From contig USAN01000001.1 in assembly GCA_900552645.1 (NCBI GenBank), positions 1 to 64,000 on the forward strand: a stretch of DNA of 64,000 nt. Direction: 5' to 3'. Position 1 is the first letter of the stretch. Each line of letters opens with the position of its first letter. The notes beneath the pieces were generated by a model. It did not search any database and was not told where the DNA came from. It saw only the letters and a list, made by a program, of their open reading frames with translations. This stretch comes from an uncultured Bacteroides sp. (GTDB lineage Bacteria > Bacteroidota > Bacteroidia > Bacteroidales > Bacteroidaceae). The translations under genes were made by a program, and so were the position numbers. Positions 44,187 through 52,112 of this stretch are shown here, piece by piece.

Positions 44187-44781
44187 CAAAAACGGCACTT
44201 ACGGAAAGGAAACCATATAGCTTGTACAAGCTTCGTTATATTCTCTATAATTTAAATAATATCATTTACAATCCTCCAAAATAGTTTTTGGTAAAATATA
44301 TTCCACAATTTCACATTTTCTTGCAAACGCTTTATTCATGGGCATTTTATGTGTGAATATTCCCGGTGTAATATTCACATAATGTTCACATGAATTAAAC
44401 AGATCTAAAGCAATCAAAAATAATGCTCTTTTTATACTCATAAAGTATCTAATTATGCTTTTCTACTTTAGCGAGATTCTATTTACGGTTTATCGTTTTT
44501 TTACTTACCGGCATCCACTTATATTTAATATAGTCTATATAGGTAGTTAATCATTTCTATCATGGATATTAATAAACTTCATTAGAATGGATTCTGAACT
44601 TCATTCTAATGAATTTCGGACTTCATTATAATGAAATTCAAAATTCATGTAAATGAAGTTTGTAAGTTTATTCGAGTAATACGATTAGTTATTGGTTGTT
44701 TTACCGAAAATGTAGACTACCTTTATTCTTAGTTGTTGGTATGTTTGTTTGGTTAATATTTAATGGGCAATTTTATTTTTT
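44187..44781. other. Intergenic region with hairpins and a palindrome array
   Basis: About 600 bp without a gene. Contents: palindrome AGCTTGTACAAGCT near 44219-44232; inverted repeat TGTGAATATT / AATATTCACA (44352-44361 / 44370-44379), followed by a further ATGTTCACAT; then the 22-bp-period array at 44578-44657. No ORF of note on either strand. Confidence 0.6.
44578..44657. repeat. Four-unit array of 14-bp palindromes at exact 22-bp spacing
   Basis: Units at 44578, 44600, 44622 and 44644: TTCATTAGAATGGA, TTCATTCTAATGAA, TTCATTATAATGAA, TTCATGTAAATGAA. Consensus TTCATTNNAATGAA with 8-bp spacers that are only partly alike. The units are themselves palindromic, so a homodimer could bind each on the same face of the helix. 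Lies 125 bp downstream of the DUF4468 gene. Confidence 0.75.
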
Positions 44782-45438
44782 TTATTTATGATAATCAATA
44801 GTCTGTACCATATTGTCGGTCATAAGTTTGCTCCATATATGACAATTAACAAGAGCTTTTGATGCTGTAACCTTATATTTTTTGCCAAAGTATGGAAAAG
44901 ATTTTGTGGGGAGCCATATAGAATATGAAGTCCCGGCAAGATTTCCAAGTACTCCTTGTTGCATTTCCATCTCATACGATACTATAGTAGACTTAACTGT
45001 TACCTTTTCATCATCTATAGTTGTCTGTAAAATTACAGTACCATTTATTTTGGAACTTGAAGTAAGCGATGAGTGTTGAGCAATATTGTCTATGTATCCT
45101 TTTGCCGATATTATACCATTAGATAAATCATTTGTTATAATCATAGATTTATCAGTATTGAAGTTATTACGGAACCATTTATCAATAGATTCTGTAATAT
45201 GTTTTTTATCTATCCCCTTAAAATTTATAACTTCATTTCTCGAAATAGAATTGTCCTTATCGGGTTTGTATAATTTAGTTAGATAAATAGCCGATGTTTC
45301 ATATTCTATCTTTCCATCTTCCAAGAACAGATCCTTGTTATCGTACTCTGTAAAATTTTTCTCGGTTATAGCTTGTGCTGCTATGTTCATTATATTTAAT
45401 GAGCTCAATAAAGTAGCTATTATTAGTATTCTTTTCAT
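44782..45438 (-). CDS. Secreted DUF4468-like protein
   Basis: 218 residues from ATG 45438 with a signal peptide (MKRILIIATLLSSLNIMNIAAQA). The domain shows KHITESIDKWFRNNF...SMIITNDLSNGIISAKGYI, the DUF4468 (TBP-like fold) pattern. A TATCTTTG promoter box at 45489-45482 excludes the longer ORF start at 45528. Function unknown. Confidence 0.75.
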   Translation of the reverse strand: MKRILIIATLLSSLNIMNIAAQAITEKNFTEYDNKDLFLEDGKIEYETSAIYLTKLYKPDKDNSISRNEVINFKGIDKKHITESIDKWFRNNFNTDKSMIITNDLSNGIISAKGYIDNIAQHSSLTSSSKINGTVILQTTIDDEKVTVKSTIVSYEMEMQQGVLGNLAGTSYSIWLPTKSFPYFGKKYKVTASKALVNCHIWSKLMTDNMVQTIDYHK

Positions 45439-45489
45439 GTAAATGTACTTATTTATTGGTTTTTGTGTGATTTCTATGCGACAAAGATA

Positions 45490-45848
45490 ATAAAAATAAG
45501 ACTCTTTAGTAGAGATGTTCAAAACCATTGTTTATATCTTCCATAATTTAGGTTTTAAATCACGGCTCGAGGCATTGTGTAACGCACCCTGCGCCAACGT
45601 GCCGAGTAGCACCAACGAGCAGTTGCCTAGCGTGCCAATCCCAACTCAAAGCCGCTCAAGCCGAACAGCTTCGCCACGATACCGAGAAAATCAAACAGAG
45701 TAAATTATCCAACTACTCAAAAAAGAGTGGCTGCTATTTAAAATAAAAAGTACAACAAAGATTAACACTTGTTGTATTTTTGTATTTTTATAGCGAAATT
45801 CTTCATATCTTTATCGTTAATTTGAAGTACGCATCAAAAATAAATGAT
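45490..45848. other. Intergenic remnant with a GC-richer foreign patch
   Basis: 45560-45710 is visibly richer in G+C than its surroundings. Translated on the plus strand it gives AAQAEQLRHDTEKIKQSKL and ends at a stop near 45742, with an upstream frame broken by shifts. This resembles the charged tail of a mobile-element or mobilisation protein but I cannot assign it. Read as a decayed fragment of transferred DNA just upstream of the XRE-DinD pseudogene. Confidence 0.45.
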
Positions 45849-46208
45849 ATGAACCGAATAAAAGGAGTCCTTGAAGAGAAAGGAATTAAATAGACGTGGC
45901 TTGCCGAAAAGATTGGTAAGAGCTTCAGCCAAACCAATGCCTACGTCTGCAACCGTCGCCAACCCAGCTTGGAGCAACTCTTCGAAATTGCCAAGATTCT
46001 TGATAATATTTACGAAAGTGGTGTGGACGACAAAGGTTTTGGGCGTATCCGTTCAAAAGGCGATGCTGCTCTGTTTGGAGGGAAGACCACTGAACAGATG
46101 GAAGTTAGACTTGGAGTAAAAAGCGGAGCACTTGCCGATCATTTGCCAACTTTGACCATAGCAGCAAAGAACCTACTTTATTCTGCTAACAGATATGCTT
46201 ATTTTTGA
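45849..46208 (+). pseudogene. Chimeric pseudogene: XRE-type HTH start joined to a DinD fragment
   Basis: ATG 45849 opens MNRIKGVLEEKGIK, then TAG (45891-45893, where XRE proteins usually have Gln, CAG), then TWLAEKIGKSFSQTNAYV and NRRQPSLEQLFEIAKILD: a Cro/XRE helix-turn-helix. From about 46012 the same frame becomes GFGRIRSKGDAALFGGKTTE, LGVKSGALADHLPTLTI and AAKNLL, the C-terminal motif of DinD (DNA-damage-inducible protein D), ending at 46208. Two gene pieces appear joined by deletion and then stopped by an amber codon. Confidence 0.72.
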
Positions 46209-46217
46209 GTAAATCAC

Positions 46218-46225
46218 TATCTTTG
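46218..46225 (+). promoter_or_regulatory. -7 box of a possible small RNA
   Basis: TATCTTTG at 46218-46225, an exact -7 box, but no TTTG at the proper distance upstream. The transcription start would be close to 46231. Confidence 0.45.
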
Positions 46226-46230
46226 CGTTA

Positions 46231-46339
46231 GCTAACCATTTTGTAATACAAGTATGGTAATACCTACGAAATCAAGTAATTCAATTCGATTTTCTTGTAA
46301 ATTATATACTGATTAGGTAAATAATGGTTGGCGTTTTTT
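46231..46339 (+). ncRNA. Candidate structured small RNA (about 108 nt)
   Basis: The predicted 5' end GCTAACCATT (46231-46240) can pair with AATGGTTGGC (46323-46332) over 10 bp with one G-U, and the 3' arm is followed by a T6 run (46334-46339). Inside, TACAAG/CTTGTA and CGAAATC/GATTTT can form a second stem. This gives a closed RNA with promoter box and terminator but no ORF or known family. It could also be only a leader of the next gene. Confidence 0.45.
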
Positions 46340-46574
46340 GCTGTTTGTGCGTGATACAAAGACTAATTCTTTTGGCATAACAAATCCTTACTACTGTCTT
46401 GGGTTTCTTTCTTTTATAGATGCAAGAGGAGAGAATGTACAATGTTTATAAATTGGAGGATGAAAAATCCAATTCCAGGAATAATTCCGGAAAAGATTAT
46501 GGCAGTGTAGATATACTGATAAATTTAATATGTATTTGGGCATATTTTATCTATTTTTGCAAAAATTTAGTAAA

Positions 46575-47876
46575 ATGTGTAAAGTCGAATTGCTACGCCG
46601 CTATATTGTATTTACTGCGGCTCTTTTTGTTAGTGCCCTAGGCGTAAGTGTTATAACACGTTCTTATTTAGGAACCTCTCCAATTTCCAGTGTACCATTT
46701 GTTTTAAGTATCAATACTATCCTTTCAATGGGGATGTATATATTTATACTTAATATGATATTGGTTTGCATTCAAATGCTTATGCTGGGCAGAAAAGGTA
46801 TTCACGAGCATAGAATAGATCTTTTAATGCAGATACCCGTATCGGTTGCCTTCGGTTTGTTTATAGATATGACAATGTGGTTTCTAAGAGATTATGCCCC
46901 CGAATTATATGTAGTAAAAATAATATCACTTATTGTAGGGTGTGCTATTCTAGCCTTTGGAATATGTTTGGAGGTAGTGGCCGATGTAACAATGGTGAGT
47001 GGTGAATATACCGTACAGATAGCTTCGCGTAGGTTCAATAAGGAATTTGGAAAAGTTAAGATATTTTTTGATGTAGCTTTAGTTGTATTGGCCGTGCTTT
47101 TCTCATGGCTGCTTGCATCAAGAATAGATGGTATTCGTGAAGGTACAATAATAGCAGCATTAGTTACAGGACCTTTTGTTGGGGTAATACTGCCAAGACT
47201 TAATATAATACGAAAATGGCAATTGTCTAAATCTGTGGTTCCTGATGTAAAAGATATGGTAGAAGATGTAAGCCCGATTATAATAACAATTTCTCGTGAA
47301 TATGGAAGTGGAGGCCATTTGATAGGAAAGAAAATAGCCGATGCATTGTCAATTCCTTTTTATGACAATGAATTGATTACTATGGCGGCCAAGGAGAGCA
47401 ATATGAGCGAGAGTTTTGTGAGTGAAAATGAACAGCAATTGCCAAAAAATCTACTTCTTCAGATGGTAAGACAGGATTATGAGGCGCCATTAGAGAAGAG
47501 CCTCTCGCCAGATGATGCACTTTTTGTGGCACAAAGCAGAGTAATACGTCGTATAGCATCTGCAGGAAATTGTGTTATAATAGGACGTTGTGCCGATTAT
47601 ATACTTAATGACTTTCCGAATGTAATTAACATATTTCTTTATGCAAATATGAAATATAAAATAGACATGGCTGTAAAGGAATATGGTATTAATCGTGCAA
47701 TGGCAGCTCAGGAAATAGATAGAATTGACCGTGCACGCAAGGAGCATTATTTTCATTATACCGGTCAGAAGTGGGGCGGCTCACATAACTATCATTTATG
47801 TTGTGATACAGCAGTTCTTTCACAAGAGACAATTTGTAGTATAATAGAGAATATTTACAAAGATAAAAAAGCATAA
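46575..47876 (+). CDS. YczE/YitT-like membrane domain fused to a cytidylate kinase-like domain
   Basis: 433 residues from ATG 46575. Residues 1-215 hold about five helices of a YczE/DUF6198-type membrane domain (FVSALGVSVITRSYLGTSPISSVPFVLS, SGEYTVQIASRRF). From about 235 comes a cytidylate kinase-like (Cytidylate_kin2) domain with P-loop ISREYGSGGHLIGKKIADAL, IIGRCADYIL and RARKEHYFHYTGQKWG. A membrane-tethered nucleotide kinase of unknown substrate. The upstream ORF in another frame is not supported. Confidence 0.85.
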   Translation: MCKVELLRRYIVFTAALFVSALGVSVITRSYLGTSPISSVPFVLSINTILSMGMYIFILNMILVCIQMLMLGRKGIHEHRIDLLMQIPVSVAFGLFIDMTMWFLRDYAPELYVVKIISLIVGCAILAFGICLEVVADVTMVSGEYTVQIASRRFNKEFGKVKIFFDVALVVLAVLFSWLLASRIDGIREGTIIAALVTGPFVGVILPRLNIIRKWQLSKSVVPDVKDMVEDVSPIIITISREYGSGGHLIGKKIADALSIPFYDNELITMAAKESNMSESFVSENEQQLPKNLLLQMVRQDYEAPLEKSLSPDDALFVAQSRVIRRIASAGNCVIIGRCADYILNDFPNVINIFLYANMKYKIDMAVKEYGINRAMAAQEIDRIDRARKEHYFHYTGQKWGGSHNYHLCCDTAVLSQETICSIIENIYKDKKA

Positions 47877-47999
47877 AAAGCGTATTGCTATTTATATAAA
47901 AGGAGGTAAATGAGAGGTTTTTAGAACAAGAGTTGAAATATATTGTTTTGCCTTTAAGAATGTTTTATTGAATAAATTATATAATAAAAAGATTGATTT
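47877..47999 (+). other. Spacer with a very strong ribosome-binding site before a 4-codon ORF
   Basis: AAAAGGAGGTAA is followed by ATG at 47910 and the codons AGA GGT TTT TAG. AGGAGG sites are rare in Bacteroidales. The mini-ORF lies 76 bp before the MFS gene and could be a leader peptide or chance. Confidence 0.35.
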
Positions 48000-49199
48000 A
48001 TGGATATAAAAACCGGTAAAGGCACTATGCCTCTCATTTCACTTGTTGCAATATTGTCTATCTCGCTTTTAGTTAATTTACCGGGATTGGCAATAAGCCC
48101 TATGTTGGCAAATTTGGATAAGATTTTTCCTACTACATCTCAGTTGGATATACAAATGCTTACTATACTTCCTAATCTCTGTATCATTCCTTTTGTACTG
48201 CTGTCCGGAAAAATAGCTTCTTCTTCCAGCAAATCAAAAATGGTTATATGGGGACTAGGATTATATCTTCTAAGTGGTATTATCTATCTGCTTACTAATG
48301 AAATGTGGCAACTCATTGCAGTAAGCTGTATGCTGGGAATAGGATGCGGACTTCTTATTCCATTGGCTGCTAGTCTTATAACAGACAATTTTGAGGGTAA
48401 GGAACGAATGAAGATGCTTGGTATAAAGTCGGGAGTGGCAAATCTTGCTCTTATTTTAGCCACTTTAGTAGTAGGATGGCTTGATGCCGGAAACTGGCAT
48501 TTGCCTTTCGTGGTTTATCTTTTACCTATTATTCCGTTAATGTTGTTTAGATATATTCTATCCTACACTAATGTACCTGCTGCACCTGTTATTCAACAAA
48601 CAAAAGGTAATAAAATAATTATTCCAAGAATGGCCTCTTTGGTACTTCTTTATTTTGGTATTACCTTCTTTGTAGTAATATTATCCTATTATCTTCCTTT
48701 TCTGCTGGCTAATCATGGAATAGATTCATCAGAAGTGGGAACTATAACTGCTATATTCTTTTTTGCTATTTTCCTACCTGGATTCGTATTGCCTACAGTA
48801 GTAAAGATTTTTAAACGCCGTACTGTGTTTTCTGCCATGCTTTCTATTGCAATAGGTTTGGGATTGCTGTGCATAGGATACAATATGCTTTTGCTTTGTG
48901 CCGGTGCATTCCTTATGGGGTGGGGATATGGAATTATACAACCTACATTATATGATAAAGCAACGCGTACTGTTACAAGTCCGGCTATGAATACCATGGC
49001 ACTTGCTATTGTTCTTGCTACAAACTATGTTGCCGTTACAGTAGCCCCATTTATAATAGATAGTATAAGAAGTTTAATGCATATATCCAATGATTTATTT
49101 CCTTTTCAATTAAACTTAGTTTTAGCTATAATATATAGTATTGTAATTTTTATTTTCAATAAAGCTTTTGCTTTTGATACAGATTCAGATTATCTTTAA
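48000..49199 (+). CDS. MFS transporter
   Basis: 399 residues with 12 predicted helices in two halves. LSGKIASSSSKSKMVIWG near residue 65 is the loop 2-3 region and GIGCGLLIPLAASLITDNFEGKERMKMLG the helix 4-5 region. Drug/sugar-efflux-like MFS with unknown substrate. Its stop codon (TAA, 49197-49199) coincides with the left end of a small inverted-repeat element, so the native C-terminus may have been altered. Confidence 0.88.
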   Translation: MDIKTGKGTMPLISLVAILSISLLVNLPGLAISPMLANLDKIFPTTSQLDIQMLTILPNLCIIPFVLLSGKIASSSSKSKMVIWGLGLYLLSGIIYLLTNEMWQLIAVSCMLGIGCGLLIPLAASLITDNFEGKERMKMLGIKSGVANLALILATLVVGWLDAGNWHLPFVVYLLPIIPLMLFRYILSYTNVPAAPVIQQTKGNKIIIPRMASLVLLYFGITFFVVILSYYLPFLLANHGIDSSEVGTITAIFFFAIFLPGFVLPTVVKIFKRRTVFSAMLSIAIGLGLLCIGYNMLLLCAGAFLMGWGYGIIQPTLYDKATRTVTSPAMNTMALAIVLATNYVAVTVAPFIIDSIRSLMHISNDLFPFQLNLVLAIIYSIVIFIFNKAFAFDTDSDYL

Positions 49200-49391
49200 A
49201 AGAAGAGCTTGTCTAAAAAATAAAAATAGAGTTAGTAGAAGTTACAGTTTACAACTATATAAATAAAAAGTACTTTTTATGACTAATATTTTTCGGTCTA
49301 AAAAGGTACTTTTTCTTTTCAGGAAAATTATTGCTTACAGATTATAAATTCATATTGTAATTTATATACTTGTTAGACAAGCTCCTCTTTT
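49198..49391. mobile_element. MITE-like inverted-repeat element
   Basis: A 194-bp segment bounded by 19-bp terminal inverted repeats matching at 18 of 19 positions: left 49198-49216 (contains GAGCTTGTCTAA), right 49373-49391 (contains TTAGACAAGCTC). Each end is flanked by T-A, which would fit a TA target duplication as in IS630/Tc1-type MITEs. No ORF; an inner pair AAAAAGTACTTTT / AAAAGGTACTTTT adds structure. Alternatively a large terminator of the MFS gene. Confidence 0.55.
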
Positions 49392-49547
49392 ATAAAAAAA
49401 TACATTCTATTGCAGCGTAGAGCTTAATTTATAATTGAAAGACCTACTATTCTATCTTATTCATATATTTAATGTTATATATTTTTATAGAATTCTATAT
49501 CCTACATCATTGTTTAATGCATAGCTTCTTAATAAAGTTTTTATTTC

Positions 49548-49555
49548 TATCTTTG
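49548..49555 (+). promoter_or_regulatory. -7 box of the Hsp70-like gene
   Basis: TATCTTTG at 49548-49555, 44 bp before the ATG at 49600. The stretch 49392-49547 upstream holds nothing else recognisable. Confidence 0.55.
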
Positions 49556-49599
49556 CACTCTTTTTGAAATTTCATGGTTAATATTTAATAGAAATAGTA

Positions 49600-50862
49600 A
49601 TGACATATAATATATCAGACGTATCATGTGGTATTGATTTTGGTACGTCTAATTCGGTTATCTCGCTTACAGATACTAATACAGATAAAGAAATTTTTAC
49701 TTATTCGGCTAGTTCCATAATTTACTTTCCACAAGATAATGGACTAGAACCATTTGTTGGAAAAGATGCTCAGGAAAAATATGTTGAGGATGGTATGAGG
49801 GGGCGTTTACTGAAATCGGTCAAGACGCTTCTAAAACAAGATAACTTTCATTTTACCTGGATAAACGGAAGAAAAACTACTCCTGATCAGTTAGTTACTT
49901 TTATCATAAGGCATTTAAAAGAGAAAGCTGAGAGCTTCCTTGGAGATTCGCTTACGGAGGTTGTACTTGGCCGTCCGGCTGTATTTTCGGACGACCCAAA
50001 GAAAGAAAAAATAGCAGTTGACCGTCTGTTGACTGGAGCAAAAAATGCAGGATTCTCAGGTATAAAACTTCAAACAGAGCCTATCGCTGCAGCCTTTGCA
50101 TACGAAAAGAAACTTAAAGAGGAAGAAAGAGTATTGGTTGCCGATTTTGGTGGTGGTACCTCCGATTTTATAGTAATGAATCTTTCGCCCGATAAAGTAT
50201 TTAAGGAGAGTAGGGAGGATGATATAGTGGCCCATGGTGGAGTGTATATAGGTGGCGATTTATTTGATTCCGAAATAATGTGGAATAAAGTAACTCCCGA
50301 ATTAGGGCGTGGAGTTCAATATAAATCTTATGATAAATGGATTGAAATTCCTAATAGTATTTATCGCGAGCTTATGAAGTGGGAGAGGAGTTTTCTTCTG
50401 AAAGATTGTAAGGACCGCCGTGCACTAGATAATTTCTATGTATTTTCGGGCAATAATAAAAAGATTGATAATGGTAGAATTCTGATAGATAAGAACTATG
50501 TATATTATCTTTTTAAGGAGATAGAAGCAGCAAAAATCCATTTGTCGGATGATGATAAAGCAGCTATAAGTTTTATGAGAGAGTCGATAGAGTTAGATAT
50601 TCCTATAAGTTATGAGGAGTTCGAAAATATTATTGACAGACATATTAAGGTAATAGAAGAATACATTGTTGGGCTGCTTGAAAAAGCTAATGTTACTGCG
50701 AATGATATAGACTCTATATTTATGACAGGTGGTAGTAGTTTGGTAAAGCCTATTAGAAATATTCTGATACGACTATTTGGTGAAGAAAAGTTGCGCGATG
50801 GCGATACTTTTAAAAGTGTGGCATATGGACTTTCTTTAGCGCATTATAGAAAGCCTCTTTAA
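49600..50862 (+). CDS. Hsp70-like actin-fold ATPase (YegD type)
   Basis: 420 residues containing only the nucleotide-binding domain; no substrate-binding domain. Phosphate 1 is CGIDFGTSNSVISL at 10-23, EPIAAAFAYEKK near 162 is the connect region, phosphate 2 is VADFGGGTSDFIVMN near 183, and adenosine is FMTGGSSLVKPIRN near 380. Homologs (YegD) are unlinked from DnaJ/GrpE, as here. Client unknown. Confidence 0.88.
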   Translation: MTYNISDVSCGIDFGTSNSVISLTDTNTDKEIFTYSASSIIYFPQDNGLEPFVGKDAQEKYVEDGMRGRLLKSVKTLLKQDNFHFTWINGRKTTPDQLVTFIIRHLKEKAESFLGDSLTEVVLGRPAVFSDDPKKEKIAVDRLLTGAKNAGFSGIKLQTEPIAAAFAYEKKLKEEERVLVADFGGGTSDFIVMNLSPDKVFKESREDDIVAHGGVYIGGDLFDSEIMWNKVTPELGRGVQYKSYDKWIEIPNSIYRELMKWERSFLLKDCKDRRALDNFYVFSGNNKKIDNGRILIDKNYVYYLFKEIEAAKIHLSDDDKAAISFMRESIELDIPISYEEFENIIDRHIKVIEEYIVGLLEKANVTANDIDSIFMTGGSSLVKPIRNILIRLFGEEKLRDGDTFKSVAYGLSLAHYRKPL

Positions 50863-50870
50863 AGGAGGCT
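50852..50870 (+). terminator. Short hairpin at the Hsp70-like gene end
   Basis: AGCCTC (50852-50857) / GAGGCT (50865-50870), spanning the stop codon. Weak T-run, so of moderate reliability. Confidence 0.45.
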
Positions 50871-51112
50871 GTTCTAATTATAAATGCTCTCTTTCTTTAT
50901 TATTTATAGATAATAATTGTTGAAAAATTAGAGCTGTTCAATTTAAAATCGAAGGTCTTCGATTTATATTTTCTCTCCGTCGATTATAAGTTGGCTATAT
51001 AAGAGTTTGATACATATTGTCTTTACACAAAGTTATGCTGTAATATATTTGAATACACGGTTTTATATGTGAGGGTAAAATGCAAGTTAATCGGAAGCGT
51101 GTAAGCGTCTGT
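50871..51112. other. Non-coding flank of the inverted-repeat element
   Basis: AT-rich, no ORF. Contains the palindrome AAATCGAAG/CTTCGATTT at 50946-50965, followed by a T-rich run. Just before the element a first GTAAGCGTCT (51101-51110) precedes the terminal copy at 51113, giving a short direct duplication. Confidence 0.5.
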
Positions 51113-51137
51113 GTAAGCGTCTCCGCGGTTCTACCTT
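51113..51137 (+). repeat. Left terminal inverted repeat
   Basis: 25 bp, identical to the reverse complement of 53114-53138. An extra partial copy (GTAAGCGTCT) lies at 51101-51110. Confidence 0.85.
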
Positions 51138-51188
51138 TTCTTTATTATTTTATGGTTTTACCTTTGTATGGAACTAATATTATAATTT

Positions 51189-51395
51189 ATGTATAAAGAA
51201 TCTGAGAACCGTTTTGCCTGGATCTGGTCCGAGTATGTTAAAGAATTACATCTAGACCCGAATTTAAGCTTACGGAAGTTTTGTGGACAAGTTTATACCG
51301 ATAACGTATGTATGCGAAAATGGGTTTCTACGCATGGGTATTCTGTTCTTAAATTGAAGAAAGAACACTCAGCAGAAATCCTTACCAGTAACTAA
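51189..51395 (+). CDS. Small OrfA-like protein of an insertion element
   Basis: 68 residues: aromatic and charged start (FAWIWSEYVKELHLDP), then LSLRKFCGQVYTDNVCMRKWVSTHGYSVLKLKKE. The S.R.FC...V....M..W pattern resembles helix-turn-helix OrfA/TnpA accessory proteins of IS elements in Bacteroidetes. It is the first gene inside the left inverted repeat, which supports that reading. A 5-nt gap leads to the next ORF. Confidence 0.55.
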   Translation: MYKESENRFAWIWSEYVKELHLDPNLSLRKFCGQVYTDNVCMRKWVSTHGYSVLKLKKEHSAEILTSN

Positions 51396-51399
51396 CGAT

Positions 51400-51555
51400 A
51401 TGGATAAAATAACAGATATGGCAAAGCAGTTTGGAACAAAAATAGCCGAGAAAGAAGCCTTACAAAAGCGTTTTGATACAGCCATATCGGAACTTCAAAG
51501 AATAGAGAGAGAACAAAAGATAATATGGAAAATAAAAATCAATTATAATTTTTAA
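51400..51555 (+). CDS. 51-residue coiled-coil ORF, possibly truncated
   Basis: ATG 51400 follows the orfA stop by 4 bp and encodes MDKITDMAKQFGTKIAEKEA then LQKRFDTAISELQRIEREQK with a hydrophobic tail, ending at 51555. The helical, charged sequence resembles the start of a larger element protein cut short. Confidence is limited because no homolog is recognised. Confidence 0.4.
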   Translation: MDKITDMAKQFGTKIAEKEALQKRFDTAISELQRIEREQKIIWKIKINYNF

Positions 51556-51832
51556 GGACTTAGAAAACATGAAAGATGTAGAAAACTCAAAACTTAAGAT
51601 TTTAAACAAAGAAAAAGAGTTTCCATATTGCAAGTTATGAATGCTACAATTAAGAAACTCTTACCAAACAGGCTGGATGATATGCTAGTATGATGGCAAG
51701 ACATGTGAAGCTGCAACATGGAACGAGAAGTTACATCTTCACATCATAGAAGACCAAGCTAAGTGCGAAGAAAATATCATTAGAGGAATTGTATCCTCTA
51801 ATGATTAGGAAAAACGATTAGGAAAAAATCTT
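51556..51832 (+). other. Degraded ORF debris inside the element
   Basis: Short frames only. One reads MLQLRNSYQTGWMIC, TAG, YDGKTCEAATWNEKLHLHII and on to a stop at 51806-51808; another gives NATIKKLLPNRLDDMLV. The stretch 51713-51830 resembles 52834-52930, suggesting an old duplication. A hairpin around TAGAGGA/TCCTCTA lies near 51781-51800. Confidence 0.4.
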
Positions 51833-51881
51833 ATGTCCATATAAAAGATAATTATTATATAATTATCTTTTATATGGACAT
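51833..51881. terminator. Long hairpin at the end of the passenger genes
   Basis: ATGTCCATATAAAAGATAATT pairs with its exact complement at 51861-51881 across a 7-nt loop. It overlaps the last codons of the CD225-like gene and acts as terminator in either direction. Confidence 0.75.
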
Positions 51882-52100
51882 TTCAAATAAAAAATAAAAT
51901 AATGGGACCAATAATATCCAAATAAACAAAATAAAAATAGTAATATATTTAACCCATTTATCTGCCTTTTTAATTAATGCTATATTTTTAGTATTCAAAC
52001 CCTTTATACTATAATACAAAGGTATAATACCTAGAATAGGACATAATAAAGTAAGAATAATAGAAAAAAACAATGTAGTATTAATAGTTATATTTTTCAT
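51870..52100 (-). CDS. Small CD225/dispanin-like membrane protein
   Basis: 76 residues with two hydrophobic helices. LTLLCPILGIIPLYYSIKGLNTKNIALIKKADKWVKYITIFILF follows the CD225/dispanin pattern (Cys-Pro-x-Gly, then Tyr-Ser, a polar loop with Ala, then Trp and a second helix). Bacterial members are of unknown function. 12 bp downstream of the lipoprotein pseudogene. Gene inside the IS66-like element. Confidence 0.6.
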   Translation of the reverse strand: MKNITINTTLFFSIILTLLCPILGIIPLYYSIKGLNTKNIALIKKADKWVKYITIFILFIWILLVPLFYFLFEMSI

Positions 52101-52112
52101 TATTGTATCTTC

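Noticed and set aside
44578..44657. CRISPR-like array
   Set aside because: Units are short palindromes with 8-bp spacers and there are no cas genes, so it is not a CRISPR array.
45515..45703. 62-residue ORF rich in Ser/Pro
   Set aside because: It spans the promoter of the DUF4468 gene and a GC-rich scar with broken frames; no start signal.
46420..46641. 73-residue ORF before the membrane kinase
   Set aside because: It runs into the kinase gene in another frame and has no family-like features.
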